Below, one piece after another: positions 10,936 to 21,686 of a DNA stretch of 64,000 nucleotides. How positions within the stretch are numbered: position 1 is the stretch's first letter; every line of letters starts with the position of its first letter. The position numbers and the translations under genes are program-made. The stretch covers positions 186,001-250,000 of the forward strand of contig JAGFMI010000019.1 in the NCBI GenBank assembly GCA_021030905.1, in the 5' to 3' direction. The stretch is from Pyrenula massariospora (Eukaryota > Ascomycota > Eurotiomycetes > Pyrenulales > Pyrenulaceae). Under the pieces are notes generated by a model. That model did no database searches. It was given only the letters and a program-made list of their open reading frames with translations, and was not told the origin of the DNA.

Positions 10936-13269
10936 ATGGCTTGTATCGACCTTTCCGATGACTCTTCGAAGACGACGTCTGATCATCCGAGCGGCCTATG
11001 CACCGTGTGTCAGAAAATCGATTTCGCCACCTTGACTAGCGAAAGGTGTTCAGGAAGTGTTGATAGGCGCCATTTCCATCTAGGCCTGCTGCAACATGTC
11101 GCCAGGAAAGAATTTTGTCCTGGTTGTCGTCTCATACTTTCTGCCGCCAGATCTAGTAATCCCAGCAATGACACTTCCGACGAAAGCGCCATCACCATTG
11201 CACAGCAGAACCCCCTAGTTATTAGGAGGAAACAAAATTACAACGCCTTCACGAATAAAACGATCGAAGAGAAGCAAGGATTTAAGCGTCTCCTGTTGCA
11301 CGTAGAGGGTCACATCGAGGTAATTGCGAACACTCCTAACCACTTCTCAGTTGGACGCTTCACACCATCGTGGGTAGCGGGAATGATCATGAGGACCAAT
11401 GAAGTGGAGCTCGTGGATTTCACTACTTCCACAGACACAATCTATAAAGTAGAGGACCATTTTCTTGTCCGCGGTCGAGCTGTGCTGCCGGAAGTCAATA
11501 TCGACTTGATCAAGCACTGGATACAATTTTGCAATTCTCGGCACCACAAATATTGCCTCCCAGCTATTGCAGCATCTAGAGAACAAAAAATCCGGTTGAT
11601 TGATGTTCACGAACACATGATTATTTCGACAGCCTTAACAGAGAAGTATGTGGCGTTGTCATACGTATGGGGCTCAGCCACGAAACCATTGTTAACTCGA
11701 GGCACTATAACACAATATTCATCTTTGAATGGACTAAGAGACTCGGCCATTCCCCAAACCATATCCGATACCATACAACTCGTGAGGGACATTGGCATGC
11801 GGTATCTCTGGGTTGATTCTCTTTGCATTATACAAGACAGCAGCAGTGACAGGGCATTGCAGCTTCCTCTTATGGACAACATTTATCGGTGTGCAGAGCT
11901 TGTTGTCATAGCGGCTAGTGGCAGCGATGCTTATGCAGGACTACCCGGTGTAGGAAGTACGAGACGGCGCTATTCACCACGAATTGAGGATATTAACGGA
12001 ATACAATATGTCACCACCTTACCAGCGGTACAAGCCGTGTTGGATCACAGTAAGTGGAACACTCGAGGGTGGACCTTTCAAGAGGCGACTCTCTCACGAC
12101 GTGCTCTCATTTTCACAGAGAATCAGGTCTACTGGAATTGTCAGCTTGATACATGGCGTGAAGATGTCAGTAACGAGAATTGTCTCGCTAAACTAGATCC
12201 AAATGCAAGCAACTCGATATATGGCACGTTGTTTAACCCTGGAATATGCCGCACTCTTTTTTACTGCAGACTTGTCGAATCGTTCACTCGAAGAATCTTC
12301 AAAGAGGAAAATGATGTACTTTGGGCCTTTATGGGAGTACTCAAACTCCAAAAATCTAACTTTCAGAAAGGCTTCATCTGGGGCCTTCCATATGAAAGAT
12401 TGGATGCGACACTACTCTGGTTAGAGAACTGCAGCTGTATCAATGTTCACTCACGGCATGCACACCACACAATGGTAAGGGAAGGAAGCTTTTACGACCT
12501 CCCATATCCGTCGTGGTCTTGGCTCTCATCCAACACGAGTGTCTCGTTCATGGACCTACATGGAGATTCAGTCGTTTCCGAAGTCACTTGGTGTGAGCCC
12601 TTCAAATTGGGAGATAAAACATACACTACGTTCCTTAAGTCAATCCGCTCCAAAAACACTTCTGACGAACATGAACATCAACTAGGTGCCAACTTGTTGT
12701 CTGGATGTGCCTCAGGACTGGATGTCATGGACTATGGGTTGTTGCACTTCACGGCTCAGACGGTAACATTGGTTCTCAGGCGAGAGGACGGAAATCGCCA
12801 GAACCCAAGTGCTACCAAAAAACGATCACAGGATGGCGAGGCAGGCACATTCACATTAGATGAGACTGCAGTGGGCGAAGCTGAAGGAGATAGTTCTGAC
12901 TCGCCAGATTTTCTTCACAACGTGAAAGATCGATGGATCACAGCCACTATCCATACTCTTGTTGGAGAATCGATTGGCAAGATAGACATTCCCGTCAGTT
13001 TTTTCAACGAAAAGTCCGAGTGCTCTGGCGAATTCGTTCTGCTGTCCTCGAATGCCGAAATGAAGCATGACGAAGTTTGCAAGGAAATTTCCACCAGCCC
13101 TGACAATGGCAATATTAGACACGTCGACGGGTGTAGACACACTCAGAGTCGGAACATAATGTTGATAGAATGGGTTGAGAGTATTGCATATCGGCGAGGC
13201 TTGGCCAAAGTGGAAAAGGATGCTTGGAAGCAGGTCCAGACCGAAGAGAAGAGGATTGTCCTTGGCTAG
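10936..13269 (+). CDS. Heterokaryon-incompatibility (HET) domain protein 1
   Basis: This is a single-exon 777-residue protein. HET domains act in allorecognition and in cell death after fusion of incompatible hyphae, and are often paired with regulatory or recognition regions. The HET core runs from about residue 237 to 340: YVALSYVWG, then LRYLWVDSLCIIQD-type sequence (here MRYLWVDSLCIIQDSS), then VVIAASGSDAYAGLPG and, later, WNTRGWTFQEATLS. The N-terminus is Cys/His-rich (CTVCQK, CPGCRLI), as in many HET proteins. The C-terminal half (from about 440) is the variable region. The start is the first ATG, after AACATC. A second HET gene lies 1.5 kb downstream with a transposase relic between them, a typical accessory-region layout. 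Confidence 0.93.
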   Translation: MACIDLSDDSSKTTSDHPSGLCTVCQKIDFATLTSERCSGSVDRRHFHLGLLQHVARKEFCPGCRLILSAARSSNPSNDTSDESAITIAQQNPLVIRRKQNYNAFTNKTIEEKQGFKRLLLHVEGHIEVIANTPNHFSVGRFTPSWVAGMIMRTNEVELVDFTTSTDTIYKVEDHFLVRGRAVLPEVNIDLIKHWIQFCNSRHHKYCLPAIAASREQKIRLIDVHEHMIISTALTEKYVALSYVWGSATKPLLTRGTITQYSSLNGLRDSAIPQTISDTIQLVRDIGMRYLWVDSLCIIQDSSSDRALQLPLMDNIYRCAELVVIAASGSDAYAGLPGVGSTRRRYSPRIEDINGIQYVTTLPAVQAVLDHSKWNTRGWTFQEATLSRRALIFTENQVYWNCQLDTWREDVSNENCLAKLDPNASNSIYGTLFNPGICRTLFYCRLVESFTRRIFKEENDVLWAFMGVLKLQKSNFQKGFIWGLPYERLDATLLWLENCSCINVHSRHAHHTMVREGSFYDLPYPSWSWLSSNTSVSFMDLHGDSVVSEVTWCEPFKLGDKTYTTFLKSIRSKNTSDEHEHQLGANLLSGCASGLDVMDYGLLHFTAQTVTLVLRREDGNRQNPSATKKRSQDGEAGTFTLDETAVGEAEGDSSDSPDFLHNVKDRWITATIHTLVGESIGKIDIPVSFFNEKSECSGEFVLLSSNAEMKHDEVCKEISTSPDNGNIRHVDGCRHTQSRNIMLIEWVESIAYRRGLAKVEKDAWKQVQTEEKRIVLG

Positions 13270-13610
13270 GCGTGCACAGCAGGGCAATCTCTGTTTGTAT
13301 TTAGAGTACAGTACATGTTCTGATTTTCTATTGTCGTCTCCTACCTACCTCAATTTATATTATGGTCGCCGCATTTCCTGGCTGCTGGTTTATTGGTCCA
13401 GGCGTGTCTACGCAACATAGCCCACAGAATATATGTAAGGCCCGAAACAGGACGCCGATACTGTCTTGAGCCACTTTGTTTGAGACATTGTCAGAGTATA
13501 CTGCCGTCTCTCTCCATTCCATTTCATAGTCCGGTGTATGGCAAAATGAAGACCTTCTTTCTAGCAGGCGAAACATTGCACAGAAGCTGTCACGGAAGAC
13601 ATGGGGAAGT
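13270..13610. other. Short intergenic stretch after HET gene 1
   Basis: It presumably holds the 3' UTR of the HET gene. No motif-bearing frame is seen on either strand; the minus-strand frame 13355-13576 has no recognisable content but abuts the transposase relic and could be its decayed downstream part. Confidence 0.3.
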
Positions 13611-13940
13611 TTGCGGACCAGCCTCCTTTTTTAGCCCAATGTTGACGGCTTTTTTCCAGCAATGGCGCCTCTCTTTCTCCGAAAGAAAAAACACCATTTC
13701 TTCAAGATTCGTGGTGCATTGCTCGGTGAGGAAGTGCAGCAACTCGTCTTCATCTCCCTTGGAAAGCTTGCGGGGACGCCCGCAAGCAGCTATTAGAGGC
13801 GGTCCAATTATTTCACGTATTGATTGGTTTCATCTAATGCATTGGACGGCTCGAACGTTGCATAGTATTGCTTCAGCGATTTCCTGTAGAGAAACGCGCA
13901 GAACGAGGAGCCGAACGATCTTCTGGCGTTGCGACGTAGT
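13611..13940 (-). pseudogene. Tc1/mariner-type (DDE) transposase N-terminal relic
   Basis: Read on the minus strand from 13940, one frame gives a helix-turn-helix segment (QKIVRLLVLRVSLQEIAEAI, then CNVRAVQCIR). An in-frame TGA follows near 13830, then a basic GRPRK element, and then DELLHFLTEQ..TTNLEEMVFFLSE. This order (HTH, GRPRK linker, second HTH-like helix bundle) matches the DNA-binding half of fungal Tc1/mariner transposases. The catalytic DDE half cannot be found downstream and the frame is interrupted, so it is inactive. A larger plus-strand open frame here (13393-13947) is antisense to this relic and has no motif. Confidence 0.65.
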
Positions 13941-14122
13941 CAAATGAAAATTCGGTAAGCTCAACACCTTTCAAAATGCCAAACAGATGCAAAAATCAAG
14001 CCTCAATGCATGAGTTCTTAGGAATGTTAGCAAGAAAATGTCGAATTTCACCGAAACTTGGTGGGGTAAGTGCTAAGAAACAACGAGGATTCCTTCGATT
14101 TTTGGGTGCGAGGCGAGGCTGG

Positions 14123-14221
14123 GAGGCTGGGTCACAGAAGTCGTGGCCCCCCCCCCCAACTCTTGCACTTCAGGCCGATTATTAGCCGGTAGGGGGGCCA
14201 CGATTTCTCTCACCCAGCCTC
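14123..14221. repeat. Foldback inverted repeat with C-tract
   Basis: Arms of about 30 nt at 14123-14153 and 14192-14221 (GAGGCTGGGT..CGTGGCCCCCC and its complement) match with about four mismatches around a 38-nt loop. The left arm contains a run of eleven C. It may be a degenerate small transposon or the end of the neighbouring Tc1 relic. No coding frame is supported between 13941 and 14757. Confidence 0.75.
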
Positions 14222-14757
14222 GAGGTGGTCCGTACGTCACTGATCGTGTATGTGCCGCCGTACTCGGTCCGATCCTCAGCTGTTTCTCCATCTGCGCCGA
14301 TGTACATACAAAGATTCTCTTTGGCATAAATCATCAGCACAGACTCTCGTTGCAGGTCGGTACCATATTCCTGCGATTGCCAATTTATACTAGCAGCCCC
14401 CGGTCGAAACAAGGGCGTAAATTCTGGCCTGAACGTTCGATGTTAGAAAGCAATCTCTAAAGCACCCTTTCAGCGCCACCAAGCTTGCTTCACCTATTAT
14501 CTAACCGAGTGAATGAGATATGGGAGTTGATCGTCTCGGATTTCCTGTAAGTGTCCAGCATTTCGCCCTAGCCTACCGGCCTCAAATACCCTAAGACCGC
14601 AGCCTGGCCACTGCCGCCACAGCCTCATCTGCGGCTGAGTTTGGCACATACATTATGGCAGTAACAACCTCAGCCTGGTCTTTCGACAAACCATTTCGCT
14701 CTTCTACAAGAACCCAGCTAGAATGTCCAAAGTCGGTTGTGAAGAAACGTTTGCGTC

Positions 14758-16360
14758 ATGGGCGAGCTCGACAAGATCCTGAATCTCAAAAGTGGCTTTA
14801 GGCACCTTGCCGCCGGTAACTTTGATGCAGGACAGCATGCCCGCTTCCTGACTCTCCACTGTGAAAGAGGCCAACCGCTCAACTATAGTCTTAAAACCGT
14901 GCCTCTCGAGCAGCTCGGCGACATACATTACAGAGCATTGTCTTACACCTGGGGTCGGGCAGATTCGCTCGAAGACATCCGAGAGATCCGCGTAGATGGC
15001 CAAGTTTTCTTTGTCCGGCGAAATCTTTTCGACTTTCTAAGAACCGCCTCCGCCAAAAGGGAGCACGGGCTGATATTTATCGATGCCATCTGCATCAACC
15101 AGAACGATTGCGACGAGCGACGGTCAGCGGTCCAGGAAATGGCGCGAATCTTCCGGAACGCAGACCAGGTCATTGCCTGGTTGGGATACCCCGAACCCAC
15201 TCAGCTTGGAAACGTTTGGGCTCTACATGCGAGACGATGCAAGAGCGATGACAGTACAGCATGGACTGCATCGCAATGGGCTGGTTTCCGATATCTCAGC
15301 TACCACGCATACTGGAGCCGCGTTTGGATAGTCCAGGAGGTGCTGCTTGCCTCAAACATGTGCGTTTGGTGCGGCGCCTTCACATTCCCACTTTCACTGT
15401 TTACTACCGCGATTCAAACCCCCCGGCGAGCCGAAATAAAAGTCGACAAGGACGGGCGGCCTGCAAATACCGTGAGCGCGATGTCGCGCCTCCGCAGCCC
15501 CGCAGAGACCATCGTCACACATAGACTCCGCCAAGTGCAGCGGTCCGTAAAAGTTGACGTTCTGGAGCAAGGAACAAAGATCAAATCTCTAGACGAGATG
15601 AGACGGGATTTGCAGAGGCCGTACACATTGACGGAACCGTTCCAGTCGCGGATATCGGATCTCCTCCACGAGGTCGTGCGCAAATTCGGAAAGTTGGAGA
15701 GCTCGGATCCGAGAGACAAGCTCTATGGGCTGCTCGGAATCTTGGATGAGCAGAGCCGGGCGAGGTTAGTGCCGGATTACACTAGAGGGGTAAGTTATGC
15801 CTACTACCAGGCGCTGAAGGTCGGCCTGCAGGAAATATACCATGACAGCGGGGTGATCTCATGGTCTAAGGAGGTGGTGCGTGGAGGATATCTTGAGTAC
15901 TACTGTGACGTGCGCGACGCATTTGGTATGGCTGACGGAGAGAGTATATCCATTCTACGGCGTGTAATGGGTGAGCTTCGCTTCCAGATCGCCTTCGAAG
16001 ATGCCATCACAGAGGTGCAATGGCAGCAGCAGTTCGTATGGCGTGATTACGAAGTCGAGGTTTTCAAGTATTTCAAGGGACTGCTCGAGCAGGCTGAAGA
16101 GGAGGATGAAGTTCCATACAGTAAGTGTACAGATCTAAAGACACAAGGGCCACTATTCAGGTTTCATGCACGCCAGTATCGCTTGGTCAAAAGACTGGGC
16201 GAGGCCATACGGCAGCTTTTTCAACAGAGACCACGAATCGATGGGTATCAAGAGCTTGTTTGAGTCGAAGATGTGGCAATGGAAGCCTTGTTCTTTCCCT
16301 GTTACGCCTGATACTAGTAGCTATCATCAATTCTACAGGCTAGGATCGAGCCGAAGTTGA
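14758..16360 (+). CDS. Heterokaryon-incompatibility (HET) domain protein 2
   Basis: The HET domain starts at about residue 59: YRALSYTWG, VRRNLFDFLR, HGLIFIDAICINQND, then EMARIFRNADQVIAWLG and, later, YWSRVWIVQEV. DPRDKLYGLLGI (typical of HET proteins) lies near residue 320. The start ATG at 14758 places the domain at the usual distance from the N-terminus. I favour a 40-nt intron at 16121-16160 (GTAAGT..ATTCAG), which gives 520 residues ending at 16360. Read through, the frame instead stops at 16263 (501 residues). Both ends are possible; the strong donor and acceptor favour splicing. The predicted role is allorecognition or programmed cell death, as for HET gene 1, but the two proteins share only the domain framework. 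Confidence 0.9.
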
Positions 16361-17486
16361 ACTAGGTCAGATGACACGTGAAGCTCCTCCCGCCTCAAGT
16401 CGCTCCGGAGAGTTCTGCGAGTGCCGACGGCGTTGCACATAGATATGTCACTCTTAATGACAATACCCTACGAAAATGGCGGCAGTTGCCACCAGAAATG
16501 ACGGGGTCCCCGGAAGAACGACTTCGGCCACCAGTTGAGTAAGCTATGAGCCGCTTAAGCGGTGCACGCTTTGGGCAAGGAAGGATGCGCGTCGGCCATT
16601 GCCACTTTTTAATCTTGCGCTTAGCGCCTTCTGCAAGGCTATCACACAGATGATAGCCGTTTGTTCATATTGTCCGGAGACCGCAATGAGGGATTTTCGC
16701 CATCGGTATTGTCGCAGTCAACACTGGTTCAAGCTCGTGTACTCAAGAAAATGCAGCCGAATACTGACCACATTTTGGCTAAAAAATGCTGTACATTGAA
16801 GTGTCAGTGTTCTCCGTACGTAAAGCTCTGGGGAATATCTCCATTACCAAATGTGGCCGATTAATGCATATTCCTGGTACCTTGCAGATGTCGATCCGTC
16901 TACAGATGTCTGATCCCACAAAATTCTTAGCTACGCTCTTGGTACAAAGTCTTAGCGACTTTTGAGCACGTCCCGACCTTTTAAAGGATTTCGTCGTTGA
17001 ACATAAGGCGCACAAAGTCGACTTTGGAGACAATGCTCTTGATGGTCCCAGGATGGGACTACCACAGCTAAGACACTGTTGGGCTGCTGAGGGCCCGACT
17101 CACCCATTGATGTGCGCCCGTTTTCGAGCTTGGGAGGAATGTTATGACATATCAGTAAAGTTCTCTCACCTCTGGTTTGCCAGCCAACATTTCTCATGCT
17201 GCTTGGGGCTTACGGATGGGCACTTTGTGGCGTCGACGACTCTTTGCCATTGGTAACGCCTTATCTGGTTTTCAGATCCCTCACAAGGCTGACACTAGGC
17301 TGACTAACGCCTGTACGACGACTGTTACGGCTGCTGAGACCTAATCCAGATAAATAGAAAAAGAAATGTATCTCACTTCGCGTTATTAAAACATGTCCTG
17401 CAAGGCACTTCCAACGTGTGTAGAAGCATTTTTCACACGATTAATTTTCGCAGCAGACTCTTAAGCTCTAAAATACTTCTTGACTA
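16361..17486. other. Intergenic region before the DUF6536 gene
   Basis: About 1.1 kb with many short open frames (up to 84 codons) on both strands. None carries a recognisable motif. I see no tRNA, repeat or decayed gene. The last few hundred bases should hold the promoter of the next gene. Confidence 0.4.
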
Positions 17487-20400
17487 ATGTCGATTAGTGG
17501 CAGGATTTCCTATGCTGGTGATTCCGACGCGCGAGAAAGGTCGACGATGGTTAGTACTAGTGGGCGTCCGTCATCTGCGCTAGAGAACATACCGATCCAG
17601 CTACGGGCCGGCGATACTCAAAAAGAGTCCATGTAAGCTTCCCCCGTCAGAGGGGTACATCTGACGCAAGTCGGACTCCACTTATTTCTCACAGAATGCT
17701 GACATCTGGGCCCGCTTTTAAGCAGCTGCACGCGTCAAGAAAGAAACGATTCAGATCCGCCACAGCTCGGCGCCTACGCGCAGGGAAGAAAAATCGATCT
17801 GAATTTACATCAGCTCGAATCCCACCAAACAGGCTTCGAATCTATTCAGCAGCTTGCCGCAGATCAACATGGTGAAGGTGATCAAGAGACAACGAACGGT
17901 TCTGCCAAAGAAATCAGCTTCCAATCCATACAGCAACGTACGGTCAATCATCACGACGAATGCGAGCAAGAGACGACGAGCGAAGCTGCCCAAGAACTTT
18001 TTCAGCTTCTGCCAGGAGACGGTTCGACTACATCAAAACCGTTCGATTCGGAACAATATGCAAGTACCAGGATTATCGGCGCATTCATCCCAGAAGTAGA
18101 TCCAGCAAACCCCCGCGCCAAGACATTCAGGACGTGGAAATCAGAACTCCGAGTAGTCCTCACAAGTGCTGCCTGCCTGTCAGTATTTGTATTTCTCGTG
18201 AACCTCATAGCTACAGTCGTCATTTACAGCCGGAACAACATTTTATATCGTGGGAACTGCAGGGCTGCTTCCAGACTCAGCACAGCTCTACATATCTTAA
18301 TCAATGTACTTAGTAGTGCGTTACTTGCGGCTTCGAATTTGTCCATGCAACTTCTCGTTGCGCCAACCAGGCAGGAAATCAACACCCAACACGAGAGTTC
18401 GACGTGGCTTGACATAGGAGTTCCGAGCTATCGCAACTTTCGCTACATTAAACGCGGTAGGCAAATTGCATGGCTTGCCCTTGCTTTTAGTTCCTTACCG
18501 TTACATTTTTTGTAAGTGTCGAGCTCCAGATTCCTCATCTCTCAAACTCTTATGTTCATAGATACAACTCCGTGATTGTTTCTACCCTTCCCGAAAACAT
18601 TTTTACGTGGCTGTTGGTGCAGCCGAACTTCTTGTCTGGTGCGCCATTTGACGTTAACGAAACATCTCATACTATAACAAGCAGAAGGACCTTCAACGTC
18701 TGTGGTATTACTGCAGACTCACCAAGCGAAACGTGTGGGCCACTAGACACTACGAAATTTAACGTATCGTGGGCTTCTAACAATCGCTTAGTTTCTTACC
18801 AAGAGAGGGTAATGAATGGATCTGGTTTTGTAAAGATCGACGCCGCTACGTGCTTGAAGCACACGATTCAAAAATTCGGCAACCGCTCCGACACCATCCT
18901 CGTGTCTAAATCCGATACTTTGGCCCAAATGCCGACGAACAATTCTCTTCTTGCTGCTGAAGTCTCAACAGGGATCGTCCCCGATATCTTTACTTGGCAG
19001 TGTGGGAATAGTAACAACTTTGATTGCCGCACCATCCCCATCCAAAGCGATTCGGTTTCGGCCAAAGCCGCTCAGACTTGGAATGTCATTGGTTACAAGA
19101 TTGACTATTGTTGGGAGAGCCAGTGGGATTTGTCTTCGAGATGCAGTGTTAAATTTCTCGTGCCCATTGCACAAGGTATTTCTTCAGCAGCGGTCTTCTT
19201 GGATCACTTCATTGATGGGATGGACAGTTATCTGTGTAGTCAATCTGTTCAAGTGTGTCGCTATTATTTATACTGCATGGCTACTCGGACGGGAGAAGAA
19301 GCATCCCTCGCTCCTGACAGTTGGAGATGCTATTGTCTCTTTTCTGGAAGATCCCGAGCCTCGGACTAAAGGAATGTGTCTGGCCGACAAAAAGACCTTC
19401 CAAACAGCCGGTGTTCCTTGGCGTCCAGATCCTGTGGTCTTTAAACCTCGACGTACTAGGTGGCGTGAGGCCGCTTCGTTAGGACGTTGGGTGGCCACAA
19501 TGATACCGTCAGTCCCAATTCCGTATCGTACAATGGACAATTACTAACTACAGAGCTCATCCAGAGGGATTTGCGTTTTCATTGTTGGTGTTGTCAACCT
19601 TATTGCGGCCCTGAAGCACATCAAAGTAGTCACGGGGGACCCGGATTATTTCCGAAAACTTGGCTTTGGCCAAATTAGTCAATACGGAATATCTAACTTA
19701 ATTAAACCCAGGAATGTGAGCAAGCCAGGGATTATTGGACGTTCTCCAGACCACAGCTAACGTACAATGGCAGAAAAATAGCGTTCTATATGCTCAAATA
19801 ATCTTTGTTAACGTTTGGCAATTTGCTATCTCCCTTCTTTACGTCCAGTACAACGCCTTACTTTCTGTCATGGTCGTCAATGAAGAACTCTCAGGCTATG
19901 CTAGCATTCGGAAGGCTATTCGAGTGTCTTCTCCTAAGGGCCTGCAGCGGTCAACATACTTTATCTCTCTACCGTATCGGTTTGGAGTTCCGGTTTTGAT
20001 ACTGATGGTGCTTCTTCATTGGACGCTGTCGCAAAGTGTATTTGTGATATTGATTGAGGATTTCATTTATGGTCAAACAAGAGGCACGTCGGGACCGGTA
20101 TCAATTGTTGGATTTAGCGTCTTGCCTATCCTAACCTGTGAGTCTCTTCTCTCTACAGTGTGCATGATTATTGTGAACGCTAATCAATGTGCTCTCGAAT
20201 TGTTGTAGCCATGGCTATAGGCGCGGTAGCACTTGTAGCTATCGTTATAGTCGGCAATCGCCATTATTCGTCAGATCTTCCCCTCGTGTCTACGTGCAGC
20301 GCTGCAATCAGCGCGATGTGCCACCGGCCTAGTGGAGATGAGGAAGTCACCAAGTTCCCGGTCAGATGGGGTGCAGTGCGTGATTTCGTCCATACATCCA

Positions 20401-20513
20401 ACGGGCAAGAAAATGGTTCTCCTAACGCTTCGAATACGGCCGCAGTCGGCCACTGTTGTTTCACAACTGCTAGGGGTGTTGAAGCGCCAGAGGAGGGCAG
20501 GAAATACGCCTGA
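17487..20513 (+). CDS. DUF6536 multi-pass membrane protein, seven exons
   Basis: Function unknown; the family is fungal and membrane-embedded. Exons: 17487-17632, 17726-18511, 18562-19175, 19240-19507, 19565-19677, 19721-20137, 20209-20513 (2649 nt, 882 residues). The family signature appears in order: FRTWKSEL before the first membrane helix; MQLLVAPTRQEI; WLDIGVPSYRN; LPLHFLYNS (formed across the intron at 18512-18561); LLTVGDAIVSFLEDP; LGFGQI; VLYAQIIFVNVWQ; QRSTYFISLPYR; LHWTLSQSVFV; and CSAAISAMCHRP near the end. The hydrophilic N-terminus (about 170 residues) contains an internal duplication. The fifth junction (19678-19720) is the least certain, because two AG acceptors lie 9 nt apart and only the second keeps the frame. 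The intron at 17633-17725 ends in AAGCAG, allowing two acceptors one codon apart. Confidence 0.85.
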
Positions 20514-21188
20514 AATAGAAGAAGCAGGAGTCTTTCCGACCGCTATAAGTGTATAGAGAGTTTTCTAAAGCTGCAAAGCGTTTCCCCCGTACCTGGTCTA
20601 AATGCATACCCATGGACAGCAACTTTAAACCACTAATTACGCAAACCGTGAGTTATACTTAAGAGAGCTCCTTACTAGCGACTGAGTCTGCACATGAGAA
20701 TGTCACCAATACTAATAATACTCGAGTGCGCTGCCCAAAATGACGGGAGTCGTTATCTCGCATGAAAGACTAGATTTTATTCAACATTTTCTCAATTCTT
20801 TACTCGGTCATTTTTGGTCTTACGATCCATATTTATTTGACGCCTCACTTTTAGATAAGGCTGAAATCAAGCGTCCTCTGACCCGTGGCTAAGCTCGCCA
20901 TGAGCTACATTGGGTGACCGGGATATACTGGTCTTGAAACCAGGCCGATGTAGAACGCAGAAGTCGGAGAGACGATTGAGCAATACATGTAGTATGCAGC
21001 CTGAGCCGTGGCTAAGTCACTCTAAGCAAGCTCTAGCGTGCCAGGCATGCCCAACTATCCCCATAGTTCCTGTCCTTATAGTTCCGCCCTTCGAAATGCC
21101 GATTCGCTAAGCTCTACTAACCGCCCCTCTACCTGTGCCGTATGCTCCAGCACTCTTTATTCCTCATCGTATCGCAATCGAAGCTTCC
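20514..21188. other. Intergenic region after the DUF6536 gene
   Basis: No gene is supported. It holds the presumed 3' UTR of the preceding gene and ends at the left arm of the MITE-like element. Several short open frames have no motif. Confidence 0.4.
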
Positions 21189-21529
21189 GACATGTACGGA
21201 GGCGTGCGCTAAAAGCACCGCATAGGCTAAAAATATAGCGCCGCAGCGGACTTGGGATTAGAACTACTTACCTGTGGTTTATAGGGACCTTTAGGTAAAA
21301 GAAGAATAGTATAGAGGCTAAAGAAAAGACTTAGCCTAAGTAATCCTAAGGTAACAGTACCTAAATGGTTAGGGGGTAGCTTACCTAGAATATAAGAACT
21401 TTTGAACACTCAGGGCGCTTTCTCGGCAGCTTATTTTACCTCACTATCCTAACAAGTGAAACCTTCTGATTTGGCTAGCTTAAAATCTTAGCGTATGCGG
21501 TGCTTTTGGCACACGCCTCCGTACATGTC
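21189..21529. repeat. MITE-like element with 42-nt terminal inverted repeats
   Basis: The left arm 21189-21230 begins GACATGTACGGAGGCGTG. The reverse complement of the right arm 21488-21529 begins with the same 18 nt; the arms differ at only about three positions over 42 nt. The 257-nt interior is non-coding, A/T-rich and full of CTA/TAG words. If the mobile unit starts inside at CGGAGGCG, it would be flanked by TA on both sides (TGTA..TACA), as for Tc1/mariner or pogo insertions. No longer target duplication is seen outside the arms. Confidence 0.75.
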
Positions 21530-21686
21530 CGATCTCTCCTCAGCTGTAGGATTTCAGCGCAAGGCTGAATGAGTTGGTGCCCAAATTAACCTTGCAATAT
21601 ACAAAATCAATTTGCTTCTATCTAGTTATTCTATTCGACTAATTTATGCTGGAACCTAGTCTTTAGCAAAACTAGCTTTCAGCAGA

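Noticed and set aside
13393-13947. 184-codon plus-strand open frame
   Set aside because: It is antisense to the Tc1/mariner relic, whose minus-strand frame has recognisable HTH and GRPRK features.
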